Assembly: GCF_040931995.1 (NCBI RefSeq)
Contig: NZ_CP162412.1
Location: 1,736,001-1,800,000, forward strand
Length of the DNA: 64,000 nucleotides
Source: Pelagovum sp. HNIBRBA483
GTDB taxonomy: Bacteria > Pseudomonadota > Alphaproteobacteria > Rhodobacterales > Rhodobacteraceae
Direction: 5' to 3'
The position numbers and the translations under genes were made by a program. Shown here in pieces: positions 44,424-53,500 of this stretch (its first letter is position 1; each line of letters begins with the position of its first letter). The notes beneath the pieces are model-generated. The model did no database searches, was not told where the DNA came from, and worked only from the letters and a program-made list of their open reading frames with translations.

Positions 44424-44981
44424 ATGAGCATTCTTTCACGACGGAATTTTGCATTGGGCACCGTCGCTGCTGGCGCATTAGCTGCCTGTAGCAATGGTAT
44501 CGGCGGTTCAGGCCAGCAGACAATCGATGCACGGGTTCAGCGAACCCTCAACTACATGTACCAGACCTATCCCGGCACGCGGGATCTGGCAGAAAAATCG
44601 GCCGGTATGATCGTCATGCCGGTGATGACCGAAGCCGGTTTCGGGATTGGCGGCTCCTATGGGCGCGGCGCGCTCCAGATCTCTGGAACCACGGTGGACT
44701 ATTACTCCGCAGCTAGCGCCAGCGCTGGGCTACAAATTGGTGCGCAGCAGTTCAGCCATGTGCTCTTTTTCATGACGAATGAGGCGCTGATGAACTTCCG
44801 CCAATCCAGCGGATGGGCGGCAGGTGCTGACATAGAATACGCCCTCAACGACACCGGCGACGGCATTCGCGCCGACACGACGACGACGCGGTCGCCTGTT
44901 ATCGCGGTGGTTTTTGCTCAGGCAGGCATCCGCATCGGTGCCTCGCTTGAAGGCATCAAATATTCCCGCATCATACCTTAA
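44424..44981 (+). CDS. SYLF/YSC84-domain lipoprotein with Tat-like signal
   Basis: A 185-residue exported protein. The N-terminus has a twin-arginine motif and a lipobox in one signal (SRRNFALGTVAAGALAAC), so a lipid-anchored Tat substrate is likely. The rest matches the bacterial SYLF (YSC84-like) domain, with AEKSAGMIVMPVMTEAGFGI, GRGALQISG and the C-terminal GASLEGIKYS. SYLF proteins bind lipids; the bacterial role is unclear. GTGAGGC precedes the ATG at 44424. A hairpin terminator follows. Confidence 0.88.
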   Translation: MSILSRRNFALGTVAAGALAACSNGIGGSGQQTIDARVQRTLNYMYQTYPGTRDLAEKSAGMIVMPVMTEAGFGIGGSYGRGALQISGTTVDYYSAASASAGLQIGAQQFSHVLFFMTNEALMNFRQSSGWAAGADIEYALNDTGDGIRADTTTTRSPVIAVVFAQAGIRIGASLEGIKYSRIIP

Positions 44982-45003
44982 CCAGCGCAGATTTCGTGCC
45001 GTG

Positions 45004-45032
45004 AAGGCTCCGTCTAGTGACGGAGCCTTTCG
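45004..45032 (+). terminator. Terminator after the SYLF gene, shared with the convergent gene end
   Basis: An 11-bp stem (AAGGCTCCGTC at 45004-45014 with GACGGAGCCTT at 45019-45029) and TAGT loop, followed by a short TTT-C. The stop codon of the minus-strand dehydrogenase (45016-45014) starts inside the loop, so the hairpin serves both converging genes. Confidence 0.72.
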
Positions 45033-47425
45033 CCTTTCGGGTCGAAGGGTGGCTCGGCCAAAACCACACCGCGATGCGGCTGGCCCAGGATCATGACGTC
45101 GACCTCTGCCCCTGGGGCAACGCCCTTCAGGTATCCAAGCGCTAGGCTCATGTTGACGGTGTAGCCAAAAGTTCCGCTTGTGACGCGACCGACAGGTGTG
45201 CCGTCGGGCAGAAAGATTGGTTCGCCGCCAGTCGCATCCGCATCGCTGACATTCTGCACATGAATGAGCGACAGCTGCTCTCGCGGCGCATTATCCTTTA
45301 GCTTGAGGTAGGCGTCCTTGTTCAGGAAATCCTTTTCGAGCTTGATCAAACGATCCAAGCCGACCTCCTGTGGCCAATATTCGGGGCTGTATTCGCGGCT
45401 CCACGATCCGTAACCTTTCTCAACCCGCAGGGACATCAGCGCACGACTACCGACAGGGCCAGCGCCGAACTCTTTTCCTGCTTCAAGAAGGGCGTCGTAC
45501 AGGCGCAGTTGATCTTCGCTCTGGCAATGCAGCTCCCAGCCGAGATCACCCGTGAAAGAGACGCGCAAAGCCACGACTTCCACGCCGGCAATTTCGATGG
45601 TCTTCGAACGCATGAAAGGAAAGGCTTCAGTTTCAAGTGATGCGTTCGTCAGGCGTTGCAGCAAGGCCCGAGACTGCGGACCCGCGACGTTGAATCCGCA
45701 GTAATCTTCTGTACAGCTTTCGAAAGTCACACCGTCTGGCAAGGGCACTTCTGCCCAGAACCGCTGGTGGTAGCGCTCAGCCATACCTGAACCGATGATC
45801 CAGAACTCGTCCTCTGCGAGGCGAGTGACAGTAAAATCACCTGCGATACCGCCGCGAACCCCGATGAGCGGCGTCAAGCAGGAGCGCCCGACCTCCTTAG
45901 GCATATTATTGGCAAAAACGGCATTGAGCCAAATATCCGCTTTCGCACCTTTGACGCGGTATTTGGCGAAGTTGGAAATGTCGATAATGCCTGCAGACTC
46001 TCGCAGCATACGGCATTCCCGCCCCACTGGCTCAAACCAATTCTGCCGCGTGAAGCCGTTGGTATCTTTCGCACCTGGCGCATCGGCGAACCACAGCGGA
46101 TGCTCCCAACCGTAATTCAGGCCAAACACAGCGCCCAATTCCTGTTGCCGCTCATAAACAGGGCGAACACGCACTGGACGACCTGCTTCGCGTTCCTCGT
46201 TGGGGAAATGGATAGAGAAACGATGCGCGTACTGGTCGCCCACACGCGCCTTGGTGAACGCATGATCAGCCCATTTGCCAAAGCGCGCGACATCCCATGC
46301 AAACATATCATACTGGCTTTCGCCTTCGATCATCCATTGCGCGGCCATCAAGCCCATGCCACCGGACTGGCTGAACCCTGGGATAATGCCATTACAGCAG
46401 AAGTAATTCCGCAGATCGGGATGTGGACCGTAAAGCACGTTCGAGTCAGGCGACCAGATCATCGGTCCATTTATGACGCGCTTGATCCCCGCCATCCCAA
46501 CGGCAGGTACACGATCAATCGCGCGCATCATGTTCTCTTCAATCCGCTCAAGATCATCTGGGAACAGATCATGCGCGAAATCGAGCGGCGTGCCGTTTTC
46601 GGCCCAGAGGCGGTAGTCACGCTCGTAGGCGCCGACCAACAAGCCCTTTCCTTCCTGCCGCAAATAGTACTCGCCATCGCGGTCAGCCACGGACGGCAAA
46701 CGGCGATCGAGCGCCTCGATTTCGGCGATGGCCTCGGTCACGAAATATTGGTGCTCGGTGGGCTGGAGCGGCAATTCGATACCTGCCAGCCGTGCCACTT
46801 CCCGCCCCCATAGGCCCGCCGCGTTGACAACCCATTGGGTGTGGATGTTTCCCTTTGGCGTTTCAACAATCCAGCTGCCATCCGGTTGCTGCACTGTTGC
46901 CGTCACCGGCGTAAAACGATGAATCTCCGCACCGCGTTGCCGCGCACCAACGGCATAAGCATTTGTCACGCCGGAAGGATCAACATTACCGCCATCGGGT
47001 TCATACATGATGCAGCGAATCCCGTCGAAATTTACCAATGGATGCAGTCGCTCAGCCTCATCCCGCGAAATTTCATGGAAGTTCATCTTGTAAAACTTGG
47101 CCTTAGCCGCCTGCAAGCGCAACTGATGCTCTCTGGCCTCGGTCTGAGCAAGATAAAGCGAACCGGGCTGGAAGACACCACAGCCCTGCCCCGTTTCAGC
47201 CTCCAGATCCTTGTACAGGTTCATCGTGTAGTGCTGAATACGGCTGATATTCGTACTGTCGTGCAGACCGTGGATATTCGCCGCGGCGTGCCAGGTGGAG
47301 CCGGAGGTGAGTTCATCTCTTTCGAGCAGAACGACGTCACTCCAACCAAGTTTGGTCAGATGATAGAGGATTGAGCAACCAATGACACCACCGCCAATAA
47401 CAACGGCTTGTGCGTGAGTCTTCAT
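45014..47425 (-). CDS. Dimethylglycine/sarcosine dehydrogenase-like FAD protein 1
   Basis: An 803-residue flavoprotein. The N-terminal half is a DAO-type FAD oxidoreductase (VVIGGGVIGCSILYHLTKLG at about residues 8-27, GSTWHAA flavin-site region). The C-terminal half is a glycine-cleavage-T-type tetrahydrofolate domain (RVEKGYGSWSREYSPE; the RALMSLR and GDLGWELHC segments). Such enzymes demethylate dimethylglycine or sarcosine and pass the methyl as methylene-THF. It is the divergent paralogue of the gene at 47578: both are about 800 residues and align throughout by eye. The His normally linking FAD covalently is replaced or shifted in WHAAANIHG; I cannot decide. Confidence 0.9.
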   Translation of the reverse strand: MKTHAQAVVIGGGVIGCSILYHLTKLGWSDVVLLERDELTSGSTWHAAANIHGLHDSTNISRIQHYTMNLYKDLEAETGQGCGVFQPGSLYLAQTEAREHQLRLQAAKAKFYKMNFHEISRDEAERLHPLVNFDGIRCIMYEPDGGNVDPSGVTNAYAVGARQRGAEIHRFTPVTATVQQPDGSWIVETPKGNIHTQWVVNAAGLWGREVARLAGIELPLQPTEHQYFVTEAIAEIEALDRRLPSVADRDGEYYLRQEGKGLLVGAYERDYRLWAENGTPLDFAHDLFPDDLERIEENMMRAIDRVPAVGMAGIKRVINGPMIWSPDSNVLYGPHPDLRNYFCCNGIIPGFSQSGGMGLMAAQWMIEGESQYDMFAWDVARFGKWADHAFTKARVGDQYAHRFSIHFPNEEREAGRPVRVRPVYERQQELGAVFGLNYGWEHPLWFADAPGAKDTNGFTRQNWFEPVGRECRMLRESAGIIDISNFAKYRVKGAKADIWLNAVFANNMPKEVGRSCLTPLIGVRGGIAGDFTVTRLAEDEFWIIGSGMAERYHQRFWAEVPLPDGVTFESCTEDYCGFNVAGPQSRALLQRLTNASLETEAFPFMRSKTIEIAGVEVVALRVSFTGDLGWELHCQSEDQLRLYDALLEAGKEFGAGPVGSRALMSLRVEKGYGSWSREYSPEYWPQEVGLDRLIKLEKDFLNKDAYLKLKDNAPREQLSLIHVQNVSDADATGGEPIFLPDGTPVGRVTSGTFGYTVNMSLALGYLKGVAPGAEVDVMILGQPHRGVVLAEPPFDPKGERLRH

Positions 47426-47489
47426 ATCGCGGGCCTTTCGGGCACAGTTTGAGTCGATGCCGAGACTGCCCTCTGTCTCCTGCCAGGGT

Positions 47490-47526
47490 TTGCCTCAAGG
47501 CGACACGATTTGTCGTTTCGAGGCAA
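47490..47526. promoter_or_regulatory. 37-bp interrupted palindrome between the divergent dehydrogenase genes
   Basis: TTGCCTC (47490-47496), four unpaired bases, CGACA (47501-47505), a 5-base centre, TGTCG (47511-47515), four unpaired bases, GAGGCAA (47520-47526). Both arm pairs are perfect. It lies in the 152-base divergent gap, 64 bases from the left start and 51 from the right start. It may be a dimeric regulator site serving both genes, or an RNA hairpin in the leader of the right-hand gene. Confidence 0.6.
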
Positions 47527-47577
47527 TTCAGCAAAGTGAGTGATGCCATGATGCTGAAAACAATTCGGAGTTATTCC

Positions 47578-49983
47578 ATGAAATCTACCACGCGCGTGGC
47601 GATCATCGGCGGCGGGGTCGTCGGCTGTTCTGTTTTATATCACCTGACAAAACTTGGGTGGAGCGATGTCATGCTTATTGAGCGGTCGGAATTGACGTCA
47701 GGCTCAACATGGCACGCAGCTGGGGGATTTCACACGCTGAATGGCGATACCAACATGGCGGCGCTTCAGGGCTACACGATCCGACTGTACAAAGAACTGG
47801 AAGAAATAACCGGCATGTCTTGCGGCCTGCACCATGTTGGCGGTGTAACGCTTGCCGACAACAGGGACAGGTTCGATATGCTCGTCGCGGAACGTGCGAA
47901 GCACCGCTACATGGGGCTCGAGACAGAGATCGTCGGCCCAGATGAGATTGCGAAGATTGCGCCTATCGTCAATCTGGAAGGCGTCATCGGCGCACTCTAT
48001 GACCCACTCGATGGCCACCTTGATCCATCCGGCACGACGCATGCCTACGCGAAAGCCGCGCGAATGGGCGGTGCAACCATAGAGACGCATTGCAAGGTTA
48101 TTGCAACAAACCAGCGCGCGGACGGCAGTTGGGACGTGGTGACTGACAAAGGCACAATCCACGCCGAGCATGTGGTCAATGCCGGCGGGCTTTGGGCGCG
48201 TGAGGTTGGCCAGATGGCCGGAATATACTTCCCTCTCCATCCTATGGAACATCAGTACCTCGTGACAGACGAAACGCCCGAAATCTATGAGCGGGACACG
48301 GAGCATCCGCATGTTATGGATCCTGCCGGTGAAAGCTATCTCCGCCAAGAAGGGCGCGGCCTTTGTATCGGCTTTTATGAACAACCTTGCCGCCCATGGG
48401 CGGTTGACGGCACCCCGTGGGACTTTGGCCATGAGCTCCTACCCGATGATTTCGACAAGATCGAAGAGAGCATCAATTTCGCATACAAACGCTTCCCTGT
48501 CTTGGAACGGGCTGGAATAAAGTCGGTGATCCACGGTCCGTTCACTTTTGCGCCGGACGGAAATCCGCTCGTCGGGCCGGTACCGGGTGTGCGGAATTAT
48601 TGGTCTGCTTGCGGTGTCATGGCGGGCTTTAGCCAGGGAGGCGGCGTGGGCCTCACCCTCGCCCAGTGGATGATTGAAGGAGAGCCCGAGCGCGATGTAA
48701 CGGCGATGGATGTCGGGCGCTTTGGGGATTGGATCACGCCCGGCTATACGCGCCCCAAGGTGATCGAAAACTATCAGCGCCGCTTTTCTGTCTCCTATCC
48801 GAATGAAGAGCTTCCAGCGGCACGTCCTCATAGAACGACGCCCATGTATGATATTTTTGACAGCATGGGAGCGGTTTGGGGGCATCAGTTCGGCCTCGAA
48901 GTGCCAAACTATTTTGCTAAAGATGGCGAGACGCGCCATGAAACACCTTCGTTCCGGCGCTCCAATGCATGGGATGCCACTGCCCGTGAGGTGGCCGCCG
49001 TTCGCGAAAACGTGGGTATCAACGAGGTTCACAACTTTGGGAAGTTCCGAGTCCGCGGCAGCAATGCGCGCGCTTGGCTCGATAAGATCATGGCGGGGCG
49101 CGTCCCGCAGCCCGGACGCATGAGCCTTTCACCGATGCTATCGCCCAAGGGAAAGCTGCTGGGTGATTTCACGATCTCCTGCGTTGCAAAGGATGATTTC
49201 CGCCTGACGGCGTCTTACGGAGCGCAGGCAATTCATATGCGGTGGTTCTTGAGCCAACAATCGGATGGCGTGATCATTGAAAACACATCCGACAAGCTAA
49301 CCGGCTTCCAGATTGCCGGGCCTAGGGCGCGGGAAGTGCTGAAACAATGCACGCGCAGTGATGTGGATAGCATGCGCTTCCTCGACGTAATTCAAACAGT
49401 TGTCGGTCAAGTTGACTGCATCGTGCAACGTGTGAGTTACACTGGCGATTTAGGTTTTGAGATCTTTTGTGACCCGATGGACCAGCGCCAACTATGGGCA
49501 ACACTTTGGAACGCCGGAGCACCGTTCGGGATGAGGCCATTCGGGATGCGCGCGATGATGTCCCTGCGGCTTGATCGCTATTTCGGCTCATGGATGCGCG
49601 AATTTTCACCCGACTATACGGCTGCCGAAACAGGGATGGATCGGTTCATTTCATGGAAGAAGAACGTTGACTTTGTCGGCCGAGCCGTTGCCGAGGCCAA
49701 ACGCGCGACGCCACCGGACCGTCAGCTCGCCGTATTCGAAGTGGACGCCAACGATGCAGACGTGGTTGCCTACGAGCCAATCTTCATTGACGGAGAGGTA
49801 AAAGGTTTCTGCACATCGGGTGGGTATTCCCACCATACGCAACGCTCAATAGCGTTCGGCCTCGTTCCGAGAGTCGAGATTCGTGATGACTTGGAGGTGG
49901 AAATCGAAATTCTCGGAGAGCGGCGTGCGGCAAGGATCCTTCGGGAGCCGATTTTTGACGCTGATGGTATCAAGTTTCAATGA
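47578..49983 (+). CDS. Dimethylglycine/sarcosine dehydrogenase-like FAD protein 2
   Basis: An 801-residue flavoprotein with the same architecture as its divergent neighbour: FAD-binding IIGGGVVGCSVLYHLTKLG at the N-terminus, GSTWHAAGGFHTLNGD with a His-rich flavin site, and a C-terminal T-protein-like folate domain (RLDRYFGSWMREFSPDY). I start at the ATG at 47578 with CGGAG upstream; two further in-frame ATGs upstream (47548 and 47551) are possible. Its stop overlaps the MobA-like gene by 4 bases. Substrate is likely dimethylglycine, sarcosine or a related methylated amine. Confidence 0.9.
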   Translation: MKSTTRVAIIGGGVVGCSVLYHLTKLGWSDVMLIERSELTSGSTWHAAGGFHTLNGDTNMAALQGYTIRLYKELEEITGMSCGLHHVGGVTLADNRDRFDMLVAERAKHRYMGLETEIVGPDEIAKIAPIVNLEGVIGALYDPLDGHLDPSGTTHAYAKAARMGGATIETHCKVIATNQRADGSWDVVTDKGTIHAEHVVNAGGLWAREVGQMAGIYFPLHPMEHQYLVTDETPEIYERDTEHPHVMDPAGESYLRQEGRGLCIGFYEQPCRPWAVDGTPWDFGHELLPDDFDKIEESINFAYKRFPVLERAGIKSVIHGPFTFAPDGNPLVGPVPGVRNYWSACGVMAGFSQGGGVGLTLAQWMIEGEPERDVTAMDVGRFGDWITPGYTRPKVIENYQRRFSVSYPNEELPAARPHRTTPMYDIFDSMGAVWGHQFGLEVPNYFAKDGETRHETPSFRRSNAWDATAREVAAVRENVGINEVHNFGKFRVRGSNARAWLDKIMAGRVPQPGRMSLSPMLSPKGKLLGDFTISCVAKDDFRLTASYGAQAIHMRWFLSQQSDGVIIENTSDKLTGFQIAGPRAREVLKQCTRSDVDSMRFLDVIQTVVGQVDCIVQRVSYTGDLGFEIFCDPMDQRQLWATLWNAGAPFGMRPFGMRAMMSLRLDRYFGSWMREFSPDYTAAETGMDRFISWKKNVDFVGRAVAEAKRATPPDRQLAVFEVDANDADVVAYEPIFIDGEVKGFCTSGGYSHHTQRSIAFGLVPRVEIRDDLEVEIEILGERRAARILREPIFDADGIKFQ

Positions 49984-50585
49984 CACCGCTTATCCTCATC
50001 CCCGGAGCTGGCGCCTCAAGTCGCATGGGAGAGAAAGACAAGCTTCTCGAGCAGGTCGACGGGCTGCCCTTAATTGCACGCCAAGCGCGCGTGGCCTTGG
50101 CAACGGGCCTTCCTGTGGTCGTCACGATCCCCGCCGGAAATTTACCGCGCGCAACTGCCCTGACGCTGGTTGCGCATCAGAACCTGAGCGTGCTTGTGAT
50201 CGAACAGCCGGAAAACGGCCTGTCAGAATCCATAAGACAAGGCGCTCAAGCTGCCGCGCGTTATGACGGGATGATTATCGTCCTTGCTGACCTACCCGAA
50301 CTAGAACCGGATGACCTCATACATTTCGCGAGCGAGGTCGCGAAGAAGCCTGATACCGTAACTCGCGCAACGGATGAAACGGGGGGCAAGGGCCATCCGG
50401 TATTCGTTCCTCATTCTCACTTATCGAAGGCCGAGGGATTATCTGGGGACAGAGGGCTGGCTGAATTACTGGAGAATGATGCGCCGCGGCGAATACTGCT
50501 GCGGGCGGCTAAAGCCACGACCGATCTCGACACGCCGGAAGAATGGCAAAACTGGCGGGCTGGTTACACTGGCGGGCGATATTAA
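49980..50585 (+). CDS. MobA-like nucleotidyltransferase
   Basis: A 201-residue NTP-transferase-domain protein. The N-terminal GAGASSRMGEKDKLLEQVDG is the nucleotide-binding signature and VLADLPELEPDD the metal-binding region of MobA/MocA-type cytidylyl- or guanylyltransferases of molybdenum cofactor. There is no molybdenum enzyme gene in this window, so the pairing (ATGA overlap) with a flavin/folate dehydrogenase is unexplained. The usual LAAG start of the motif reads IPGAG. Confidence 0.8.
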   Translation: MTPLILIPGAGASSRMGEKDKLLEQVDGLPLIARQARVALATGLPVVVTIPAGNLPRATALTLVAHQNLSVLVIEQPENGLSESIRQGAQAAARYDGMIIVLADLPELEPDDLIHFASEVAKKPDTVTRATDETGGKGHPVFVPHSHLSKAEGLSGDRGLAELLENDAPRRILLRAAKATTDLDTPEEWQNWRAGYTGGRY

Positions 50586-50612
50586 AAACGCGGGGCCGTC
50601 TCCGACCCCGCG
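50584..50612 (-). terminator. Terminator of the Hint-domain gene
   Basis: A 7-bp GC stem (CGCGGGG at 50589-50595 with CCCCGCG at 50606-50612) followed on the minus strand by TTTTT (50588-50584). It overlaps the final base pair of the convergent MobA-like gene. Confidence 0.82.
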
Positions 50613-50644
50613 CTGCAAAACAATCAATAGTGGACACATAGATG

Positions 50645-51412
50645 TTATGGTTGGAACATCGCCTGCGCTTCCTCTTCCCGCAGCGAACGGCGCGCGGTTT
50701 CATAGGCTGCAACGCCACGCTTTTCCTCTAGCTCCGGGAACAGCTCAAAGATCTCGTTCCGTTGGGAATTTCCGACACCTTTCAGGCTGAAGTCATCCGG
50801 CTGGAAGCTTTCTGTCCATGCCCCGTTCGACAAAACAACTTCATGCCGCTCGAACATGAAATGGATGTATGTCGTCGCAATCACATCGACCTCATGAACA
50901 CCCGCCGTGCCAAGTAGATGCTTTGAAGCGACCAAGACCTCGCTCTCGTCAAAGAAAAGATGTGTACGATCATTTGCGACGAGTACGCGATGGTTTGGCG
51001 AAACGAGCATATCTGTCTCAGGAAGCCCGTTCCCCAGCGAACCTGCCTTGATTAGAATTGGCTTCAGATGCGGATTTGCCTTCAACACCGTTCCAGGCAT
51101 CTGAATCTGGCCGACCCAGGCAATTTCCTGCAATCCGTTATCGCGGGTGATTACGCGATCACCAGACCGCAGTTCTTCCACTGGACGCTCACCTCGCGGC
51201 GTGGCAATCTTTGTCCCGGGCGTAAAGCACGGGATTACTGCCTCAAGATCCTGAAATTGCATCCTCGCGCCACTGTCGAGCAGAACCTCGCCATGTATTG
51301 CGCCATCATCCACGAAAGAAACTGAGTTAAAGCCCCCGGTGCGCGTCACCATCAGATCCGAAGTGGCCAAAGTGGAGCTGTTCCCACCTACAGGCTCAAC
51401 GTGATCAGTCAT
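50645..51412 (-). CDS. Hint-domain (Hedgehog/intein-type) protein
   Basis: A 255-residue protein with an N-terminal module of about 60 residues, then a Hint_2 domain starting CFTPGTKIATPRGERPVEEL (about residue 62) and containing LVSPNHRVLV. Cys at the domain start and the NHR His are the residues expected for self-cleavage chemistry. Rhodobacteraceae encode many such proteins, often next to calcium-binding repeats; here no RTX repeats are visible. A start at the ATG at 51412 with GGGGGAAG upstream is clear. The protein has no signal peptide. Function unknown. Confidence 0.82.
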   Translation of the reverse strand: MTDHVEPVGGNSSTLATSDLMVTRTGGFNSVSFVDDGAIHGEVLLDSGARMQFQDLEAVIPCFTPGTKIATPRGERPVEELRSGDRVITRDNGLQEIAWVGQIQMPGTVLKANPHLKPILIKAGSLGNGLPETDMLVSPNHRVLVANDRTHLFFDESEVLVASKHLLGTAGVHEVDVIATTYIHFMFERHEVVLSNGAWTESFQPDDFSLKGVGNSQRNEIFELFPELEEKRGVAAYETARRSLREEEAQAMFQP

Positions 51413-52095
51413 TTTACTTCCCCCAACACGGTCTATCGTTACTGAATGGGCGCGCCTACTTTCACGCACAAACAATCCCTGCCGTCCAAAACGATGGACA
51501 ACCAATTCACGCAAAGTGGAAAGACCACGATGCAGACTCGCTTCGGTCCAAGAAGTTTGGTTTTGGACCCGGCCACCCCATTTGGCCGAACGCCCCCCAG
51601 CTGGGCTACCTAAATGGATATACCCCTTAGCCTTTCGAATAAAGGAAAAATTGTGTCAAACTGTGCTACCCTTTGCCACATTTCACGTTTAGGTAGAGCG
51701 CCTTAGGCGCGTAGCTGATGGGATTGTCAGGCAAGCGCGAACAATAAAGGCCAATATTGCTAAAGCATCAGGCAATTGAGTGCCATAAGCTCCTTTTTTA
51801 AGAAATTGTTGTCTCCAAAGAGGGAACAATCCATGTATCGACACAATCTGGACGCAATTCGCATTAGGGGGAACAATAGGCGTCCGATGCACTGATTGTG
51901 TCAAAATTGAAGACCAAAAAACACCCTATGCGTGTCAAAAGGCGAATGATCAAAAGTATAGTTCGCCCCGATAACTGCCGCGCTGTTGCCGTTCAGAGCC
52001 ACAAATCGGCGCTATTTTGACCCCAGTTATGGACAGGCGGCATATTTCCCGCACAGTATGATTCTGCCCCATAGTTAAACGGAGTAACACCGACC
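51413..52095. other. Gene-poor 683-base stretch
   Basis: I find no defensible gene here. The sequence is more AT-rich than its surroundings. ATTGTGTCAAA occurs twice in direct orientation (51650-51660, 51895-51905) and GTGTCAAA a third time (51932-51939). A minus-strand frame of 71 codons (51689-51904) lacks protein-like character. The right end should hold the promoter of the lipoprotein gene. Transfer or decay of a lost gene is possible but not shown. Confidence 0.5.
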
Positions 52096-52674
52096 ATGAT
52101 TTCGATAACCAAAACCTTTCCGCTCTTGGTAGCTCCGATTCTTCTTTCAGGATGCTCTTTGCTTGCGACTTTGGAAGATGCGCAAGCGATCGAGGAAGTC
52201 GTGAATGACCTGCCGAACTACACAGAAGCTACCGCCGATGATATTCGTCCATCGGGCACCGCCAGTTTTTCAGGGCACCTCGCGCTCGGCGACACCGACG
52301 CCGAATTCATTCTCACCGACCTAGATGCCAATGTTGATTTTGGCGCTAGCACCTTTGATGGCGACGCCTCTCAAATTCGCCTCATCGACGGCACTGCTGA
52401 AAATCCGCTTCAAGCGATTAAAGAAAACTTTAGCGGAACGGTACCGTGGACTGGCACGATCACAGGTACGACTGTCGCCTCAAGAGGTTCCGGCAGCATT
52501 TCAGCTAGTGGCACCGACTATACGCTCTCGTTCAACGCTAATGGTGATTTCTATATGAACGGTGACGGCAAGCTTACATTGGCTTCTGAAGATGGGGTGA
52601 CAGGCTCACTGACGCCAGCAGGTGGTACCGAGACCTCTTACACGACGGGTGCATTTTACGCGGCAGAGCAGTAG
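52096..52674 (+). CDS. Putative outer-membrane-type lipoprotein, beta-barrel-like
   Basis: A 192-residue protein with a lipoprotein signal (PLLVAPILLSGC, Cys about residue 20) followed by alternating beta-strand sequence rich in Gly, Thr and Asp (SGTASFSGHLALGDTDAEF, TGTITGTTVASRGSGSISAS). The pattern resembles the small TbpB/HpuA-like beta-barrel lipoproteins seen in Rhodobacteraceae, but I cannot place it firmly. It has its own long upstream gap and a terminator, so it is probably monocistronic. Confidence 0.72.
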   Translation: MISITKTFPLLVAPILLSGCSLLATLEDAQAIEEVVNDLPNYTEATADDIRPSGTASFSGHLALGDTDAEFILTDLDANVDFGASTFDGDASQIRLIDGTAENPLQAIKENFSGTVPWTGTITGTTVASRGSGSISASGTDYTLSFNANGDFYMNGDGKLTLASEDGVTGSLTPAGGTETSYTTGAFYAAEQ

Positions 52675-52700
52675 CCTGGGATGCTATAAGATAAAAAAGA

Positions 52701-52724
52701 ACGGCGCCCAAGGGCGCCGTTTTC
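52701..52724 (+). terminator. Terminator after the lipoprotein gene
   Basis: ACGGCGCCC (52701-52709) pairs with GGGCGCCGT (52712-52720), effectively an 8-bp stem with a CAAG loop, followed by TTTC. It ends just before the tRNA-Leu 3' end on the other strand. Confidence 0.75.
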
Positions 52725-52727
52725 TTG

Positions 52728-52813
52728 TGGTGCCGGTGGGGAGACTCGAACTCCCACGATGTTGCCATCGGCGGATTTTGAATCCGCTGCGTCTACCATT
52801 CCGCCACACCGGC
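52728..52813 (-). tRNA. tRNA-Leu (anticodon CAA)
   Basis: On the minus strand 86 bases begin GCCGGTGTGGCGGAATGG and end with encoded CCA (52730-52728). The anticodon loop TTCAAAA gives anticodon CAA. The long variable arm (CGATGGCAACATCG) and T-loop GTTCGAGTC are those of tRNA-Leu; the acceptor stem pairs over all 7 bp. Confidence 0.95.
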
Positions 52814-52921
52814 TCGCGACACCCTCTAGCGCTCTCGAACAGCGTCGTCAACGCAGGATCGTGATGCTTGACCTTCTCCCTCAGTCATGGCCTAAGCCGT
52901 GGCGATAAAACGAGGTTTCGC

Positions 52922-53500
52922 ATGATCCGCAGGCTCTACGATTGGACAATGTCGCTGGCCGACACACGGTACGCCCTGTGGGCGCTGGCATTCATCGCTT
53001 TCATCGAAAGCTCGGTGTTTCCAATCCCGCCGGATGTCTTGATGATCCCGATGATTATCGCCCGCCCCTCGCGCGCATTCCTGATTGCAGCGGTCGCAAC
53101 GGTGTCCTCGGTTCTCGGCGGACTTCTCGGTTACTACATCGGGTTTGGTCTGCTTGACACGATTGGCAGGCCGGTTTTGGAGTTTTATGGCAAAGCGGCG
53201 TATTTTGACGATTTCGCGAGCCGTTATAATGAATATGGCGCTTGGGCGGTGCTGATCGCGGGCGTAACCCCCTTCCCGTTCAAAGTGATCACGATTGCAT
53301 CCGGCGCAACCCAACTCAGCCTCCCCGTATTTGTGATATCGGCGTTGCTGGCTCGGGCACTGCGGTTCTTTCTCGTCGCTACGTTGTTGTGGAAGTTCGG
53401 GACACCGATCCGCACCTTCATTGAACGTTATCTCGGCTACCTGTTCGTGCTGTTCTGTGTTTTGCTGGTAGGTGGCTTCTATCTGGTGAAATATCTATGA
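52922..53500 (+). CDS. DedA/YqaA-family membrane protein
   Basis: A 192-residue SNARE-associated/VTT-type membrane protein, related to YqaA and DedA, which act as undecaprenyl- or lipid flippases. The re-entrant motif with FIESSVFPIPPDVLMIPMI is at about residues 28-46 and the second membrane half contains GVTPFPFKVITIASG. I start at the ATG at 52922; the upstream extension is unlikely. The stop overlaps dsbB by 4 bases, making an operon. Confidence 0.87.
   Translation: MIRRLYDWTMSLADTRYALWALAFIAFIESSVFPIPPDVLMIPMIIARPSRAFLIAAVATVSSVLGGLLGYYIGFGLLDTIGRPVLEFYGKAAYFDDFASRYNEYGAWAVLIAGVTPFPFKVITIASGATQLSLPVFVISALLARALRFFLVATLLWKFGTPIRTFIERYLGYLFVLFCVLLVGGFYLVKYL

Noticed and set aside
51689-51904. 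71-codon minus-strand frame in the gene-poor region
   Set aside because: No ribosome site, no family likeness and low-complexity end; likely chance.
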